Shown: piece by piece, positions 26,222 to 34,205 of the stretch
How positions within the stretch are numbered: position 1 is the stretch's first letter
Layout of the letters: each line of letters opens with the position of its first letter
Assembly: GCA_018401375.1 (NCBI GenBank)
Contig: JAGYKR010000013.1
Location: forward strand, 1-64,000
Reading direction: 5' to 3'
DNA length: 64,000 nt
DNA from: Ilumatobacteraceae bacterium
GTDB lineage: Bacteria > Actinomycetota > Acidimicrobiia > Acidimicrobiales > Ilumatobacteraceae
Notes under the pieces: generated by a model
The model's database searches: none
The model's input: only the letters and a program-made list of their open reading frames with translations
What the model was told of the DNA's origin: nothing
Position numbers and translations under genes: made by a program

Positions 26222-27220
26222 ATGATCTGGGCCTCGCCGAGTCCGCTGGCGACATTGCCTACTCCATTAGAGATGGGCCCGGTACTCGACGGCGGCGTGC
26301 GGCTCTACGTAAAGCGTGACGATTTGACCGGTCTTGGCGTCGGTGGGAACAAGGCCCGCAAGCTCGAATATCTTTGCGCTGATGCGCTGGCTCACGGTGC
26401 TCGGAGCCTGATCACGGTTGGGGCTGCGCAGTCCAATCACTGTCGGATGACGGCCGCAGCCGGAGCGCGGCTTGGCCTTGAGGTGCATTTGGTGTTGTCG
26501 GGGGATCGGCCTGAGCGCCTCACCGGGAACCAGCTGCTCTCCCAGATGTTTGGGGCACATCTGCATTACACCGGGGCCTCGGCCAGTCACTGGGGTGAAC
26601 TTGAGATCTATCGCGAGTCGTTGGAGGACCAACTCGCCGCAGAGGGTTTAGCTCCGTATTCGATTCCGGTTGGCGGGTCCACCGCAGTCGGGGCCCTCGG
26701 GTATGTGCGGGCCTTTACCGAACTGATGGAGCAGTGCATCGCAGCGGAGATCGAGCCTGCGGCCGTGGTGTTCACCACCTCGAGTGGGGGAACCCACGCC
26801 GGGCTCGTAGCCGGCCGGGCCCATTGGCGCGCGGAGCACCCCGGAACGCCGACTCCAGATGTGATCGGGATCGCCGTGGCCAAAGGGGTGGCGGCGGGCC
26901 GACCTGATGTTGCGGCCCTCGCTACGGAGGCCTTGACCCTTGCCGGGCTCAGCGGTCTGGTGGACCCGAAGGATGTGCAGATCGAAACCGGCTGGATGGG
27001 ACCCGATTACGCAGTTCCCACCGAAGATGCGGATGCAGCGATCCTGTGGGCGGCGCGCACCGGAGGATGGGTGCTGGACCGGGTGTATTCGGGGAAGGGA
27101 TTTGGGGCGTTGTTGGGAATGGCCCGGGCGGGTCGATGGGTCGCAGGCGACGCGGTGGTGTTCGTGCATACCGGGGGTCTACCGGCAGTGTTCAGCGATC
27201 ACGGTGCCCCGCTACCGTGA
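26222..27220 (+). CDS. PLP-dependent D-cysteine desulfhydrase / ACC deaminase family enzyme
   Basis: A 332-residue fold-type II PLP enzyme. It starts SPLATLPTPLEMGPVLDGG and carries KRDDLTGLGVGGNKARKLEY with the PLP lysine, TVGAAQSNHCRMTAAAGARL, the glycine-rich phosphate loop FTTSSGGTHAGLVAG, and GYVRAFTELM. Family members break D-cysteine to pyruvate, H2S and ammonia, or open the ring of 1-aminocyclopropane-1-carboxylate; the two are hard to separate by eye. It is followed by an oxygenase gene five bases after its stop, forming a three-gene operon with a ROK protein. Confidence 0.88.
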   Translation: MIWASPSPLATLPTPLEMGPVLDGGVRLYVKRDDLTGLGVGGNKARKLEYLCADALAHGARSLITVGAAQSNHCRMTAAAGARLGLEVHLVLSGDRPERLTGNQLLSQMFGAHLHYTGASASHWGELEIYRESLEDQLAAEGLAPYSIPVGGSTAVGALGYVRAFTELMEQCIAAEIEPAAVVFTTSSGGTHAGLVAGRAHWRAEHPGTPTPDVIGIAVAKGVAAGRPDVAALATEALTLAGLSGLVDPKDVQIETGWMGPDYAVPTEDADAAILWAARTGGWVLDRVYSGKGFGALLGMARAGRWVAGDAVVFVHTGGLPAVFSDHGAPLP

Positions 27221-27224
27221 GACC

Positions 27225-28256
27225 ATGAGCCGTTCCGAAACCGCCTCGCAGTCAATTCTGGATGTGGATCTTCTCGCCTATGAGCGTGGTTCCGTCTCTC
27301 AGAGGGCGGCGGTGATCGATGGGGTCATGCGCAGTTTGGCCACCGGGTTCGTGTACACCGAGCACGATCTCTCCGAAGATCTGCTGGACACGGCCTACGC
27401 GATGTTGGCCGAGTTCTTTTCTCTGCCCACAGAAGTTAAGCAGCGCTTCGTGGCCCCGGGCAGTCACGGGCAGACCGGTTACACCGGGGTGTTGGTGGAG
27501 ACGGCGGCTTCGAGCGAGTTCCCGGACTGGAAAGAGATGCTGAATTGGTCCGAGCCGATTGCGCCAGGCCATCCCCTGAGCCGCAACTTTCCGCTCGCTT
27601 ATCCGAATCAGGTCCTACCTGAAGAGGTGGTGCCAGGGATCACCAAGGTACTGACCACCTTTCATCAGGCCATTCTTGATGTCCAGACCCGTTTCCTGCG
27701 GATCATCGCAGAAGGCCTTGGCTGCCACCCGAGTTTCTTCGATGAGGTGGTGGCCGACGGTCCAACGTTGACGCGTGCGATTCGGTACCCACCGATGCGA
27801 GAGGTCCCCGGCGAGGGGCATGTATGGGCGGGGGCGCACGGAGACATCAACTTGATCACTGCGCTGCCACGGGCCACGGCCCCCGGTCTCCAGGTGATGG
27901 TGAACGGGGAATGGGTGCCGGCAGCTCCACCGGAGCATCGGGTGATCATCAATTCGGGCATCATGCTGGAGCGTTTGACCAACGGAGTGATTCCGGTCGG
28001 ATGGCATCGAGTGATGGCGGGTGACTCAGCCGGGAATGATTTAACCGGGAATGATTCAGCCGGGAATGATTCAACCGGGAATGAGCGATACAGCGTGGTG
28101 CAGTTTTGCCATCCGCGCCCGTGGACGGTGCTTGCACCGTTGAGCAGTTGCTGCACCCCGGAGAACCCGCAGCGGTTCAGCGCAATCACTGCTGCGGACG
28201 CTCTTGACGAGGTGATCTATCAGATCAATCTGGTGGAAGACGCACGACGTGTCTGA
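27225..28256 (+). CDS. Fe(II)/2-oxoglutarate-type oxygenase (isopenicillin-N-synthase superfamily)
   Basis: A 343-residue non-haem iron oxygenase. The N-terminal DIOX_N part (DLLAYERGSVSQRAAVIDGV, GFVYTEHDLSEDLLDTAYAM) precedes a 2OG-FeII_Oxy core with iron ligands in HGDINLITALP (HxD) and the distal His in VGWHRVM, and a substrate-binding Arg in RYSVVQFCHPR. ATG 27225 was chosen because it lies right after the PLP-enzyme stop. An in-frame 15-base repeat inserts about 20 extra residues (AGNDLTGND and so on) between the distal His and the RYS strand, where family members have a short loop. Substrate unknown; the ACC-oxidase and flavone-type enzymes are in the same superfamily. Confidence 0.85.
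   Translation: MSRSETASQSILDVDLLAYERGSVSQRAAVIDGVMRSLATGFVYTEHDLSEDLLDTAYAMLAEFFSLPTEVKQRFVAPGSHGQTGYTGVLVETAASSEFPDWKEMLNWSEPIAPGHPLSRNFPLAYPNQVLPEEVVPGITKVLTTFHQAILDVQTRFLRIIAEGLGCHPSFFDEVVADGPTLTRAIRYPPMREVPGEGHVWAGAHGDINLITALPRATAPGLQVMVNGEWVPAAPPEHRVIINSGIMLERLTNGVIPVGWHRVMAGDSAGNDLTGNDSAGNDSTGNERYSVVQFCHPRPWTVLAPLSSCCTPENPQRFSAITAADALDEVIYQINLVEDARRV
28026..28085 (+). repeat. 15-base tandem repeat, four units, inside the oxygenase gene
   Basis: Units begin at 28026, 28041, 28056 and 28071: TCAGCCGGGAATGAT, TTAACCGGGAATGAT, TCAGCCGGGAATGAT, TCAACCGGGAATGAG. The repeat is in frame and encodes (S/L)(A/T)GN(D/E) four times in a surface-loop position. Confidence 0.92.
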
Positions 28257-29175
28257 CTCGGTAGTGACGGCTGGATCCGAGGTCATCTTGGCGGTGGATC
28301 TCAGCGGATCCAGTTTTGATGTGGGTTTGGTGACCATGCGAGGGGATCTGTTGGATCGTGCCCGAAGTCGGGTGGATCATGATTTGAGTGCCGAGAAGTT
28401 GTGGGGCCAACTCATTGAGTTGTTGGACAGCCAACGCGAACGGTCCCGGCAACATCAGGTCCAGATCGTCGCGGTGGGAGTGAGTTGCGCCGGGACGATC
28501 GGGCGTAACCTGAGCACCGTATCCCCGATCAATTTGCCGGCCTGGTACAACTTTGAGCTCGGACAACGGCTTTTTGCACACCTCGGACTGCCGGTTTTTG
28601 GGGACCTCGATGCGAAAGCGCTCGCACTGTCAGAAGGGTGGCTCGGCGCCGCCAAAGGATCGAAGAACTTTTGCGCGATCAGCGTGGGCGAGGGCGTGGG
28701 CGGCGGCATTGTCATCGACGGTCAACTATTGGAGGGCGCCACCGGGAACGCCGGGCATGTGGGCCATGTGATCGTGGTCCCTGGTGGGCGTCGATGCGGT
28801 TGTGGGGCGCAGGGATGTTTGGAAGCAGAAGCCTCAGGTTTGGCGATTGAGTCCATCACCGGTCGATCCACCTCCGAGCCGAGCTACGAAATCATGCAAC
28901 GCACCGGACAGTTAGTTGGCCGGGCCACAGCCTCGGTGTGCGCAAGCATGGATTTAGATTTGGTGGTGGTGGGCGGAAGCGTGGCTTTCGCATTCGCCGC
29001 CACCTTCTTCGCTTCCGCACAGGAAGAACTGGACACCTCGAGCGCATCCTGGCCGTTTTCGCCGCGGATCGTTTCCGCCCGTTTAGGCGATCGGGGCCCG
29101 TTAGTGGGTGCGGCAGCGGTGGCGATCCGCGGGGTCAATCAGGCTCGCCGGCAGGGTCACGCTCACCCAGCCTGA
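28249..29175 (+). CDS. ROK-family protein (sugar kinase type)
   Basis: A 308-residue ROK protein. It shows the ATP-binding LAVDLSGSSFDVGLVTMRG, substrate region GDLDAKALALSEGWLG, the DGQLLEGATGNAGHVGHVIV segment and the zinc motif GGRRCGCGAQGCLE. There is no N-terminal helix-turn-helix, so it looks like a kinase rather than a NagC-type repressor. In many ROK kinases the substrate loop reads ENDANAAAL; here it is GDLDAKALAL, keeping the catalytic Asp. The start is GTG 28249, overlapping the oxygenase stop by eight bases. Substrate unknown. Confidence 0.87.
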   Translation: MSDSVVTAGSEVILAVDLSGSSFDVGLVTMRGDLLDRARSRVDHDLSAEKLWGQLIELLDSQRERSRQHQVQIVAVGVSCAGTIGRNLSTVSPINLPAWYNFELGQRLFAHLGLPVFGDLDAKALALSEGWLGAAKGSKNFCAISVGEGVGGGIVIDGQLLEGATGNAGHVGHVIVVPGGRRCGCGAQGCLEAEASGLAIESITGRSTSEPSYEIMQRTGQLVGRATASVCASMDLDLVVVGGSVAFAFAATFFASAQEELDTSSASWPFSPRIVSARLGDRGPLVGAAAVAIRGVNQARRQGHAHPA

Positions 29176-30116
29176 CCCGTTACCACCCGGTCAACGAACA
29201 CTTGGGTCAACGGATTCTGCACATCCACCGACTCGCTGACCTGCGGCAGGGGGCGGCCGGTCGGAATGAAGGCCACTGAGGTGTGCATGTGGGGTGGTTC
29301 AACGAGGTCCATTCGTTGGGCTGCAAAATGGAACGGGCTACGCCCATCGGGCAGGGCTCGTACTCCATGCGCGCTGCCGGCTCCGATCATGATCACGTGG
29401 CCATCGCTGGCCATGCGCACTTGCCGGTAGCCGACCAGATCTCCCGCAGACACTGATCGGGTCTCGAGCACCTCAGCGCTGAGAGAGAGCATGGATTTAT
29501 CGCCGTGCCAGAGGCGGGTTCCGATCCGATGGCGGAAGCGGTGGGTGGAGGGGAGTTGCGCAAACTGGGTGGCCGACAAATGGCTGACCCAGACCTCTAA
29601 CTCCGAGGAGATCTGCGGCAGCCAGTTAGTGACCTCGCAGGTGAGGTCGGGACCGCTGCCATCTGCGGTGGGTAACGGTGGGTGGATCGAAACCCCGATT
29701 ACCTCAAGACCGGCGGCTCGGGCAGAAGAGACGAGGCTCGGGTCTCCGCCGTATCGATGCATAGCGGACACGAGTTTCACGAGCACCCGTCCGTTCCAGC
29801 CTCGTAGGGCTTCGATTTGGGTGGGGGATCCGACGGTCAACACCATGTCGGTGGTGGCGGGGGCACTCAAGGTGGGCGTGAGCACCACGGCGGTGGTCTC
29901 GGTAGCGGTCAGCGCCGACGTGGTGTCGTGATTGAGTTCATGCACGGTTCCAACGGCTACGTAGGGGGCCCGACCAGCCAGTTCGGCAATCAGACGGGGA
30001 CGCCCGAATCCGTAACCATTGCCCTTGATGACGGGAACAACGCGTTCGGATTCGCTGAGGACCTGGTCCACATGGGAGCGCCAGCGGTCCTCGACCACAA
30101 TCAGGCTAAGGGTCAC
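29163..30116 (-). CDS. Alanine-racemase-like PLP protein (N-terminal barrel domain type)
   Basis: A 317-residue protein beginning at GTG 30116, which overlaps the mftF stop by four bases. The segment VVPVIKGNGYGFGRPRLIAE matches the PLP-lysine region of alanine-racemase-like barrels (usually KANAYGHG). Later segments include HRYGGDPSLVSSARAAGLEV, HRFRHRIGTRLWHGDKSML and GVRALPDGRSPFHF. It is shorter than catalytic alanine racemase (~370) and its C-terminal domain is unusual, so racemase activity is not assured. Coupling with mftE and mftF hints at a role near mycofactocin or amino-sugar or peptidoglycan chemistry; that is inference. Confidence 0.72.
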   Translation of the reverse strand: MTLSLIVVEDRWRSHVDQVLSESERVVPVIKGNGYGFGRPRLIAELAGRAPYVAVGTVHELNHDTTSALTATETTAVVLTPTLSAPATTDMVLTVGSPTQIEALRGWNGRVLVKLVSAMHRYGGDPSLVSSARAAGLEVIGVSIHPPLPTADGSGPDLTCEVTNWLPQISSELEVWVSHLSATQFAQLPSTHRFRHRIGTRLWHGDKSMLSLSAEVLETRSVSAGDLVGYRQVRMASDGHVIMIGAGSAHGVRALPDGRSPFHFAAQRMDLVEPPHMHTSVAFIPTGRPLPQVSESVDVQNPLTQVFVDRVVTGQAG

Positions 30117-31510
30117 GATCGCACCGTAGCGTCTCGCGTGACCCGTGAGGTTGTGGGGAAGAGGGCCCACAGAGCTCTTCGCTCACGTTGTAGGCGGATT
30201 TCTTTCCCCACCCCGTTCCAGACGCCGACGCTATAACACAGGTCATCACAGATGGCGATCGCCGTGGTGATGCGGGGTGGGCCGGCGGCCAGCAAGCACA
30301 GCAGCAGAATCCCTCGGACACGGCGAGACCACAAAGCGATCGGCACCAGGAGCGGCCACCAGACCCGGCGGACAGCTCGGGCGAGACCAAGGCCACTGGA
30401 CCAGCTACCCCTCAGAGCTATGCGCGCCGCCACATCTCGGGGAAGCCCGGGGCCAACCCTGCGTGATAACGCCACTGCGGATCCGGCGACGGTGGCCGCT
30501 GCAAGTGTGAGATGTCCGGTGACAGCCAAGGCCCAGGTGGTCGATGAGATCGGATGCAGATGGGCGGGGGCCACTTTGTCACCGTGGCGGATGCCGAGCG
30601 CCGCCGCCGAGGAGCCGTAGCCGACACGTTGCCGGCACCATGCTGCCCAATTCGATCGTGGTGGATGATGCACCACCACGTCGGGGTGATAGCGACAGGT
30701 CCACCCGGCGGCGATCAGTCGCCAGATGAGGTCCACGTCCTCACCAAAGCGCATTTCTGGGGTGAAGCCACCGACCTCCCGCAGCGCCGCAACCCGACAC
30801 AGCAGCGCAGTGGAGGGCACGTAACTGACACGGGTGCTTGGTTGGACGCGAGCCGGTTGGGGGCCGAGGTCAAGGGGGCTGTGCGCACTTTCGTAACGCT
30901 CTCTGCGGCTCGGACCGGGACATGACGCAACACGGGGGGCCACGACAGCGAGTTGTGGGTCGCGTTCGCAGAGGGCGAGCAGGGGGAGATACCAGTCCGG
31001 ATCGGGGCCCGGGTCCACGTCGGCGTCAAGGAAGATCACGTACTCCTGATTGTGATCCTCCACCGGTATGAGGGCGAACCCGGCGTTGCGAGCGGCGGCC
31101 GGGCCAGCGTTGTGTTCGAGACGGATTCGCGCCCCGTGGAGTGGTGGTGTGGATCCGTCATCGATGAGGAGGGCATCGGCCACTGTGACCGGGTCCGGAG
31201 CCTGACCTGTTGGATCCTGACGGTGAACGGGGGTGATGATGGAGATCGGTCGGCGCACACTGAGGGGCCTGCCCGGCCCGGGATCGGGCACGGGGTCGGG
31301 CACGTGGTCGGGCACGGGATGGATCATGCCGGCCGCTTCACATCTGTGGAGCAGAGCCATCTGGCCTTGCGTGGGGTGCAGGTCGGCGCCGGCCTCCAGA
31401 TCGGTGATCAAGGGGAGTGCAGCCGGCGCCAACCGCATAATTTTCAATGGTGACCCACCGAGAATGATGAGACCATGTCGCTCGTAACTGCGGTCACATC
31501 GAAAGCGCAT
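30113..31510 (-). CDS. mftF: Mycofactocin biosynthesis glycosyltransferase MftF
   Basis: A 465-residue protein. The N-terminal ~70 residues resemble the PqqD/MftB-type domain seen at the start of MftF (LIILGGSPLKIMRLAPAALP and LITDLEAGADLH). Then comes a linker of repeated PDPV/PDHV units, a GT2 domain from ISIITPVHRQDPT with DDGSTPPL, AARNAGFALIP, IIFLDADVDP and FGEDVDLIWRLIAAGW, and C-terminal membrane segments. MftF adds glucose units to the premycofactocin core. ATG 31510 is chosen (MRFRCDRSY) and overlaps mftE by 17 bases; longer readings run inside mftE. Homology to plain GT2 enzymes is the alternative, but mftE next to it supports the call. Confidence 0.88.
   Translation of the reverse strand: MRFRCDRSYERHGLIILGGSPLKIMRLAPAALPLITDLEAGADLHPTQGQMALLHRCEAAGMIHPVPDHVPDPVPDPGPGRPLSVRRPISIITPVHRQDPTGQAPDPVTVADALLIDDGSTPPLHGARIRLEHNAGPAAARNAGFALIPVEDHNQEYVIFLDADVDPGPDPDWYLPLLALCERDPQLAVVAPRVASCPGPSRRERYESAHSPLDLGPQPARVQPSTRVSYVPSTALLCRVAALREVGGFTPEMRFGEDVDLIWRLIAAGWTCRYHPDVVVHHPPRSNWAAWCRQRVGYGSSAAALGIRHGDKVAPAHLHPISSTTWALAVTGHLTLAAATVAGSAVALSRRVGPGLPRDVAARIALRGSWSSGLGLARAVRRVWWPLLVPIALWSRRVRGILLLCLLAAGPPRITTAIAICDDLCYSVGVWNGVGKEIRLQRERRALWALFPTTSRVTRDATVRS
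31280..31315. repeat. 12-base tandem repeat, three units, encoding the MftF linker
   Basis: On the plus strand the units are GGGATCGGGCAC (31280), GGGGTCGGGCAC (31292) and GTGGTCGGGCAC (31304), with a decayed fourth unit GGGATGGATCAT at 31316. Read on the minus strand they encode the Pro-Asp-Pro-Val/His-Val repeat that links the two domains of MftF. Confidence 0.88.
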
Positions 31511-32228
31511 CGTCAGCGAACCAGTCCTGGAAGGCAGCCAACAAGTCGGCTCGCAAATTGTTGAAGATCTCTGCTCCGGCAGTCGCTGTTGCGGTGAGCG
31601 GATCTCCGAGCACGCCGTTGACGCTGACAGCATGCACCCCATGGGATCGCAGTTGTTCCAGATCGTCGGGGCCGAGATCCACAGCGCCAGCCTCAGCGCG
31701 ATCGATACGCACGAGTTCGGGGCACAAATGCAACATCAACGATGTCTCCACGTGGCCAGCGTGTAGATCTCCACCCGGGATCCGGGGCCACCAGGATTTC
31801 ACTGTCCGGCCCTCTGAGGTGAGGAGGGCCACCGCCGCAGTGACGCTGTGGTGGTTGCCGCCGTGACCGTTGACGAGCAAAAGGCCACGGGCCCAATCTG
31901 CGGACCGCGCGAGCTCGATGAGGACTTGCTGGGTGACCGCAGTTCCGATGGACAAGGTCCCGGGGAAGCCCGCATGTTCTCCGCTGGCGGTGACCTGCAG
32001 GGTGGGGCCGATCACACAGGGTGGCTGCGGATGTGACCGCTGGGGATCTGCGAGTAGATCGGCGACGAGCGCATCGACAAGGGAGTCAGCGATCACGGTG
32101 TCGGTGGACAGGGGGAGGTGTGGGCCGTGCTGCTCGGTGGAACCGATCGGGATCACAATCACCGGTGGTTCAGACCGCTGGGCGAGTTCACCCGAGGTCA
32201 GATCGCCGAGCCGCAGAAAGGGGGACAC
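31494..32228 (-). CDS. mftE: Mycofactocin system creatininase-family peptidase MftE
   Basis: A 244-residue creatininase-family metallohydrolase. Metal-binding motifs are PIGSTEQHGPHLPLSTDT (Glu, His and Asp ligands), LLLVNGHGGNHHSV and GDLHAGHVETSLML. In mycofactocin synthesis MftE cuts the MftC-modified MftA peptide to release the Val-Tyr-derived core (AHDP). It precedes mftF with a 17-base overlap, the order seen in mft clusters. The other genes (mftA, mftB, mftC, mftD) are not in this window. A plain creatinine or pyrroloquinoline-type hydrolase is the alternative, but MftF adjacency makes MftE the best call. Confidence 0.87.
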   Translation of the reverse strand: MSPFLRLGDLTSGELAQRSEPPVIVIPIGSTEQHGPHLPLSTDTVIADSLVDALVADLLADPQRSHPQPPCVIGPTLQVTASGEHAGFPGTLSIGTAVTQQVLIELARSADWARGLLLVNGHGGNHHSVTAAVALLTSEGRTVKSWWPRIPGGDLHAGHVETSLMLHLCPELVRIDRAEAGAVDLGPDDLEQLRSHGVHAVSVNGVLGDPLTATATAGAEIFNNLRADLLAAFQDWFADDALSM

Positions 32229-32307
32229 GGCACTGAAGGTAGCGGTTGATCACAAAGTGGCGCCGGTTTTCTACATCGAAGGCCGAGATCTGAGAAGATA
32301 GGCCACC

Positions 32308-32847
32308 GTGAGTGAGATCGACACCGACACCCATAACCAATGGCTCTCACCCGAGGCGATGGAATTGGTGCGTTCCCAGGTCCCGATCGTGTACGTGGAT
32401 GCGGTGCCAGTACGGGTGGACAGCACCGGTTGTGTGACCGAGGTTGGGTTGTTATTGCGTCAAGCGGCGGACGGGTCAATATCTCGGATGGTGGTCAGCG
32501 GTCGGGTGTTGTTCGGCGAGCGCATTCGCGACGCTTTGGTGCGACATTGCGAAAAGGATCTAGGGCCTCTAGCGCTGCCGAGAATCCCTACTAACCCGGC
32601 GCCGTTCACGGTCGTGGAGTATTTCCCTGAGCCGGGGCGGAGCGGGTTTCACGATCCGCGCCATCATGCGGTCAGCCTCGCCTACGTGGTCCCTGTGGAT
32701 GGTGAGTGCACCCCTACCCAAAAGGCCTTGGATCTGGCTTGGTTGACCCCTGATGAAGTGGTGTCAGCACGGGTGCGTGCGGAGATGACCGGCGGCCAGG
32801 ATCGTTTGGTTCGTCTCGCTCTCGGCCATGTGGGTCAGTTGCCCTGA
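32308..32847 (+). CDS. Nudix-like protein of the DUF4916 type, degenerate Nudix box
   Basis: A 179-residue protein resembling the actinobacterial DUF4916 group. A Nudix-like box is seen at GRVLFGERIRDALVRHCEKD (about residues 71-90), but the canonical REUXEEXGU core is reduced to RHCEKDLG, so metal binding by the usual glutamates is doubtful. Other segments are EYFPEPGRSGFHDPRHHAVS and LAYVVPVDG. It is divergent from mftE and lies 50 bases upstream of a Fpg/Nei-like gene. It may be a non-catalytic relative, or use different metal ligands. Confidence 0.75.
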   Translation: MSEIDTDTHNQWLSPEAMELVRSQVPIVYVDAVPVRVDSTGCVTEVGLLLRQAADGSISRMVVSGRVLFGERIRDALVRHCEKDLGPLALPRIPTNPAPFTVVEYFPEPGRSGFHDPRHHAVSLAYVVPVDGECTPTQKALDLAWLTPDEVVSARVRAEMTGGQDRLVRLALGHVGQLP

Positions 32848-32897
32848 TCGCTTGGTGATCCACCAAATAATTCCTGTAACTGTCTAATCTGCGGGAG

Positions 32898-33782
32898 ATG
32901 CCTGATAGCGACCGCTTTCATCATGCCGCGGCGGCTTTGCGCCCGGCGTTGGTGGGTCGACCCCTGATCGGGTTTGTGGACCCAGGCCTCGATGGTCCGT
33001 CACCGCGACTCGGCAGGGTAGTGGAGTCGGTGGAAGTGCAGGGGCGACGGGTGCTGTTGCGTTTTGATGATGACGTGATTATCGACTCGTTGTTCCGCAG
33101 TCCCTATCTGGCGGCGATGGGCCGGCGCTTTGTAGGACTGTGGTACCTGTACCGGGAGGGCCAAGTCTGGCCGTATAGCGAGAGCGACGTTGCCGTGGCC
33201 TTGACCGTGGATGGTTGGACGGCGGCCTGCGTTCATCCGGTGTCCGTGGAGAGTTACCGGGCCCAAGATTCTCGACGTCATCCTGCGCTCGGCGGCCAAG
33301 GTCCCGATATCAGCCAGATCGGAGCAGATCTCGGTCGGGTGCTGCATGCGCTGTTGTTCTACCCGGATCCAGAAGCTTCCATGGCCGAGGTATTCGCCGA
33401 TCAACGGGTGTTTTGCGGGGTGGGTAACGTGTATCGCAGCGAGGTGCTGTGGGCCAACCGCCTGAATCCCGATGCGCTCGTGGGGTCCATGTCCCGACGT
33501 GATCTGATGACCTTGGTGAACTCAGCGGCCGGCCTACTGAACAGCAGTCTCGACCAAAAGTCACGACGCCGGTCCGAACATCAATTCGCCGTCTACGGGC
33601 GCAATGGGCAGGCCTGTCCGCGTTGCCACGACACGATTACGGTGTCGTATATCGGACCGGCAGAACATGAGCTCTACTGGTGCCGAGGATGTCAGACCCG
33701 ACACGATCCGGTGCGTGAAGGGCTGCGGCCGCTTCGTAATGGGTCAGACGCTGCCGAAGAGCAGCGGCGGCACGTCAACTGA
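32898..33782 (+). CDS. Fpg/Nei-family DNA glycosylase-like protein, variant catalytic N-terminus
   Basis: A 294-residue protein with the helix-two-turn-helix region and GVGNVYRSEVLWANRLNPDA, plus a C-terminal zinc finger with Cys pairs in ACPRCHD and YWCRGCQ, ending VYGRNGQ before the finger. Canonical enzymes begin MPEGD, with mature Pro1 as nucleophile and Glu2 as acid. Here the N-terminus is MPDSDRF, so Pro is kept but Glu is Asp. The usual GKHL lysine region reads GRRVLL and the HLGM strand reads LFRSPYL. It probably binds or repairs damaged DNA, but the chemistry may differ from Fpg, Nei or Nei2. Confidence 0.83.
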   Translation: MPDSDRFHHAAAALRPALVGRPLIGFVDPGLDGPSPRLGRVVESVEVQGRRVLLRFDDDVIIDSLFRSPYLAAMGRRFVGLWYLYREGQVWPYSESDVAVALTVDGWTAACVHPVSVESYRAQDSRRHPALGGQGPDISQIGADLGRVLHALLFYPDPEASMAEVFADQRVFCGVGNVYRSEVLWANRLNPDALVGSMSRRDLMTLVNSAAGLLNSSLDQKSRRRSEHQFAVYGRNGQACPRCHDTITVSYIGPAEHELYWCRGCQTRHDPVREGLRPLRNGSDAAEEQRRHVN

Positions 33783-33804
33783 CCGGGCTGTGAGGGTCTG
33801 AGGC

Positions 33805-34194
33805 CTAGCCGCGACCCATGATTTTGTCCACTGCGATGTGGATCACCACGCGGTCGGCCCTTTCGCGGGGCGTCTGATAGCGAGAGGCGTATGCAGCCTC
33901 GCCCGCAGCGACCTCATCAATAGCGGTGGCGAGACTGACTGCGCCTTCGAGTGTGAGCCAGCGTGGACCATCCACCTGGCTGACCGCAGCGCGACCGCCT
34001 CGGGCGGCGTTGCGGGCCTTGACTGAACCGGCGGCGGTGATGACGCGTACGAGACGGTCCGCAGGGTCATAGCTGAAGCCAACCGGCACGACATGTGGGG
34101 ACCCATCGGACCGCAAGGTGGTCAAGGTAGCCAGATGGCGTTCGCTCAAGAACGCGAGAACCTCAGGGGAGAGAGCGGCGATGTCCTGTGCCAT
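33805..34194 (-). CDS. PPOX-class F420-dependent enzyme (FMN-binding split barrel)
   Basis: A 129-residue split-barrel protein. The pattern LSERHLATLTTLRSDGSPHV, VPVGFSYDPADRLVRVITAA, SVKARNAARGGRAAVSQVDG and GPRWLTLEGAVSL matches F420-dependent PPOX-class proteins of actinobacteria, which use deazaflavin F420H2 to reduce small organic substrates. It fits the luciferase-like monooxygenases elsewhere in the window, which may also use F420. It is convergent with the Nei-like gene and downstream of the ABC permease on the same strand. Confidence 0.87.
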   Translation of the reverse strand: MAQDIAALSPEVLAFLSERHLATLTTLRSDGSPHVVPVGFSYDPADRLVRVITAAGSVKARNAARGGRAAVSQVDGPRWLTLEGAVSLATAIDEVAAGEAAYASRYQTPRERADRVVIHIAVDKIMGRG

Positions 34195-34205
34195 TGGGTG
34201 GGGCC

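Noticed and set aside
32852-32866. TTGGTG-ATC-CACCAA hairpin after the Nudix-like gene
   Set aside because: A six-base stem with no T-run; too weak to call a terminator.
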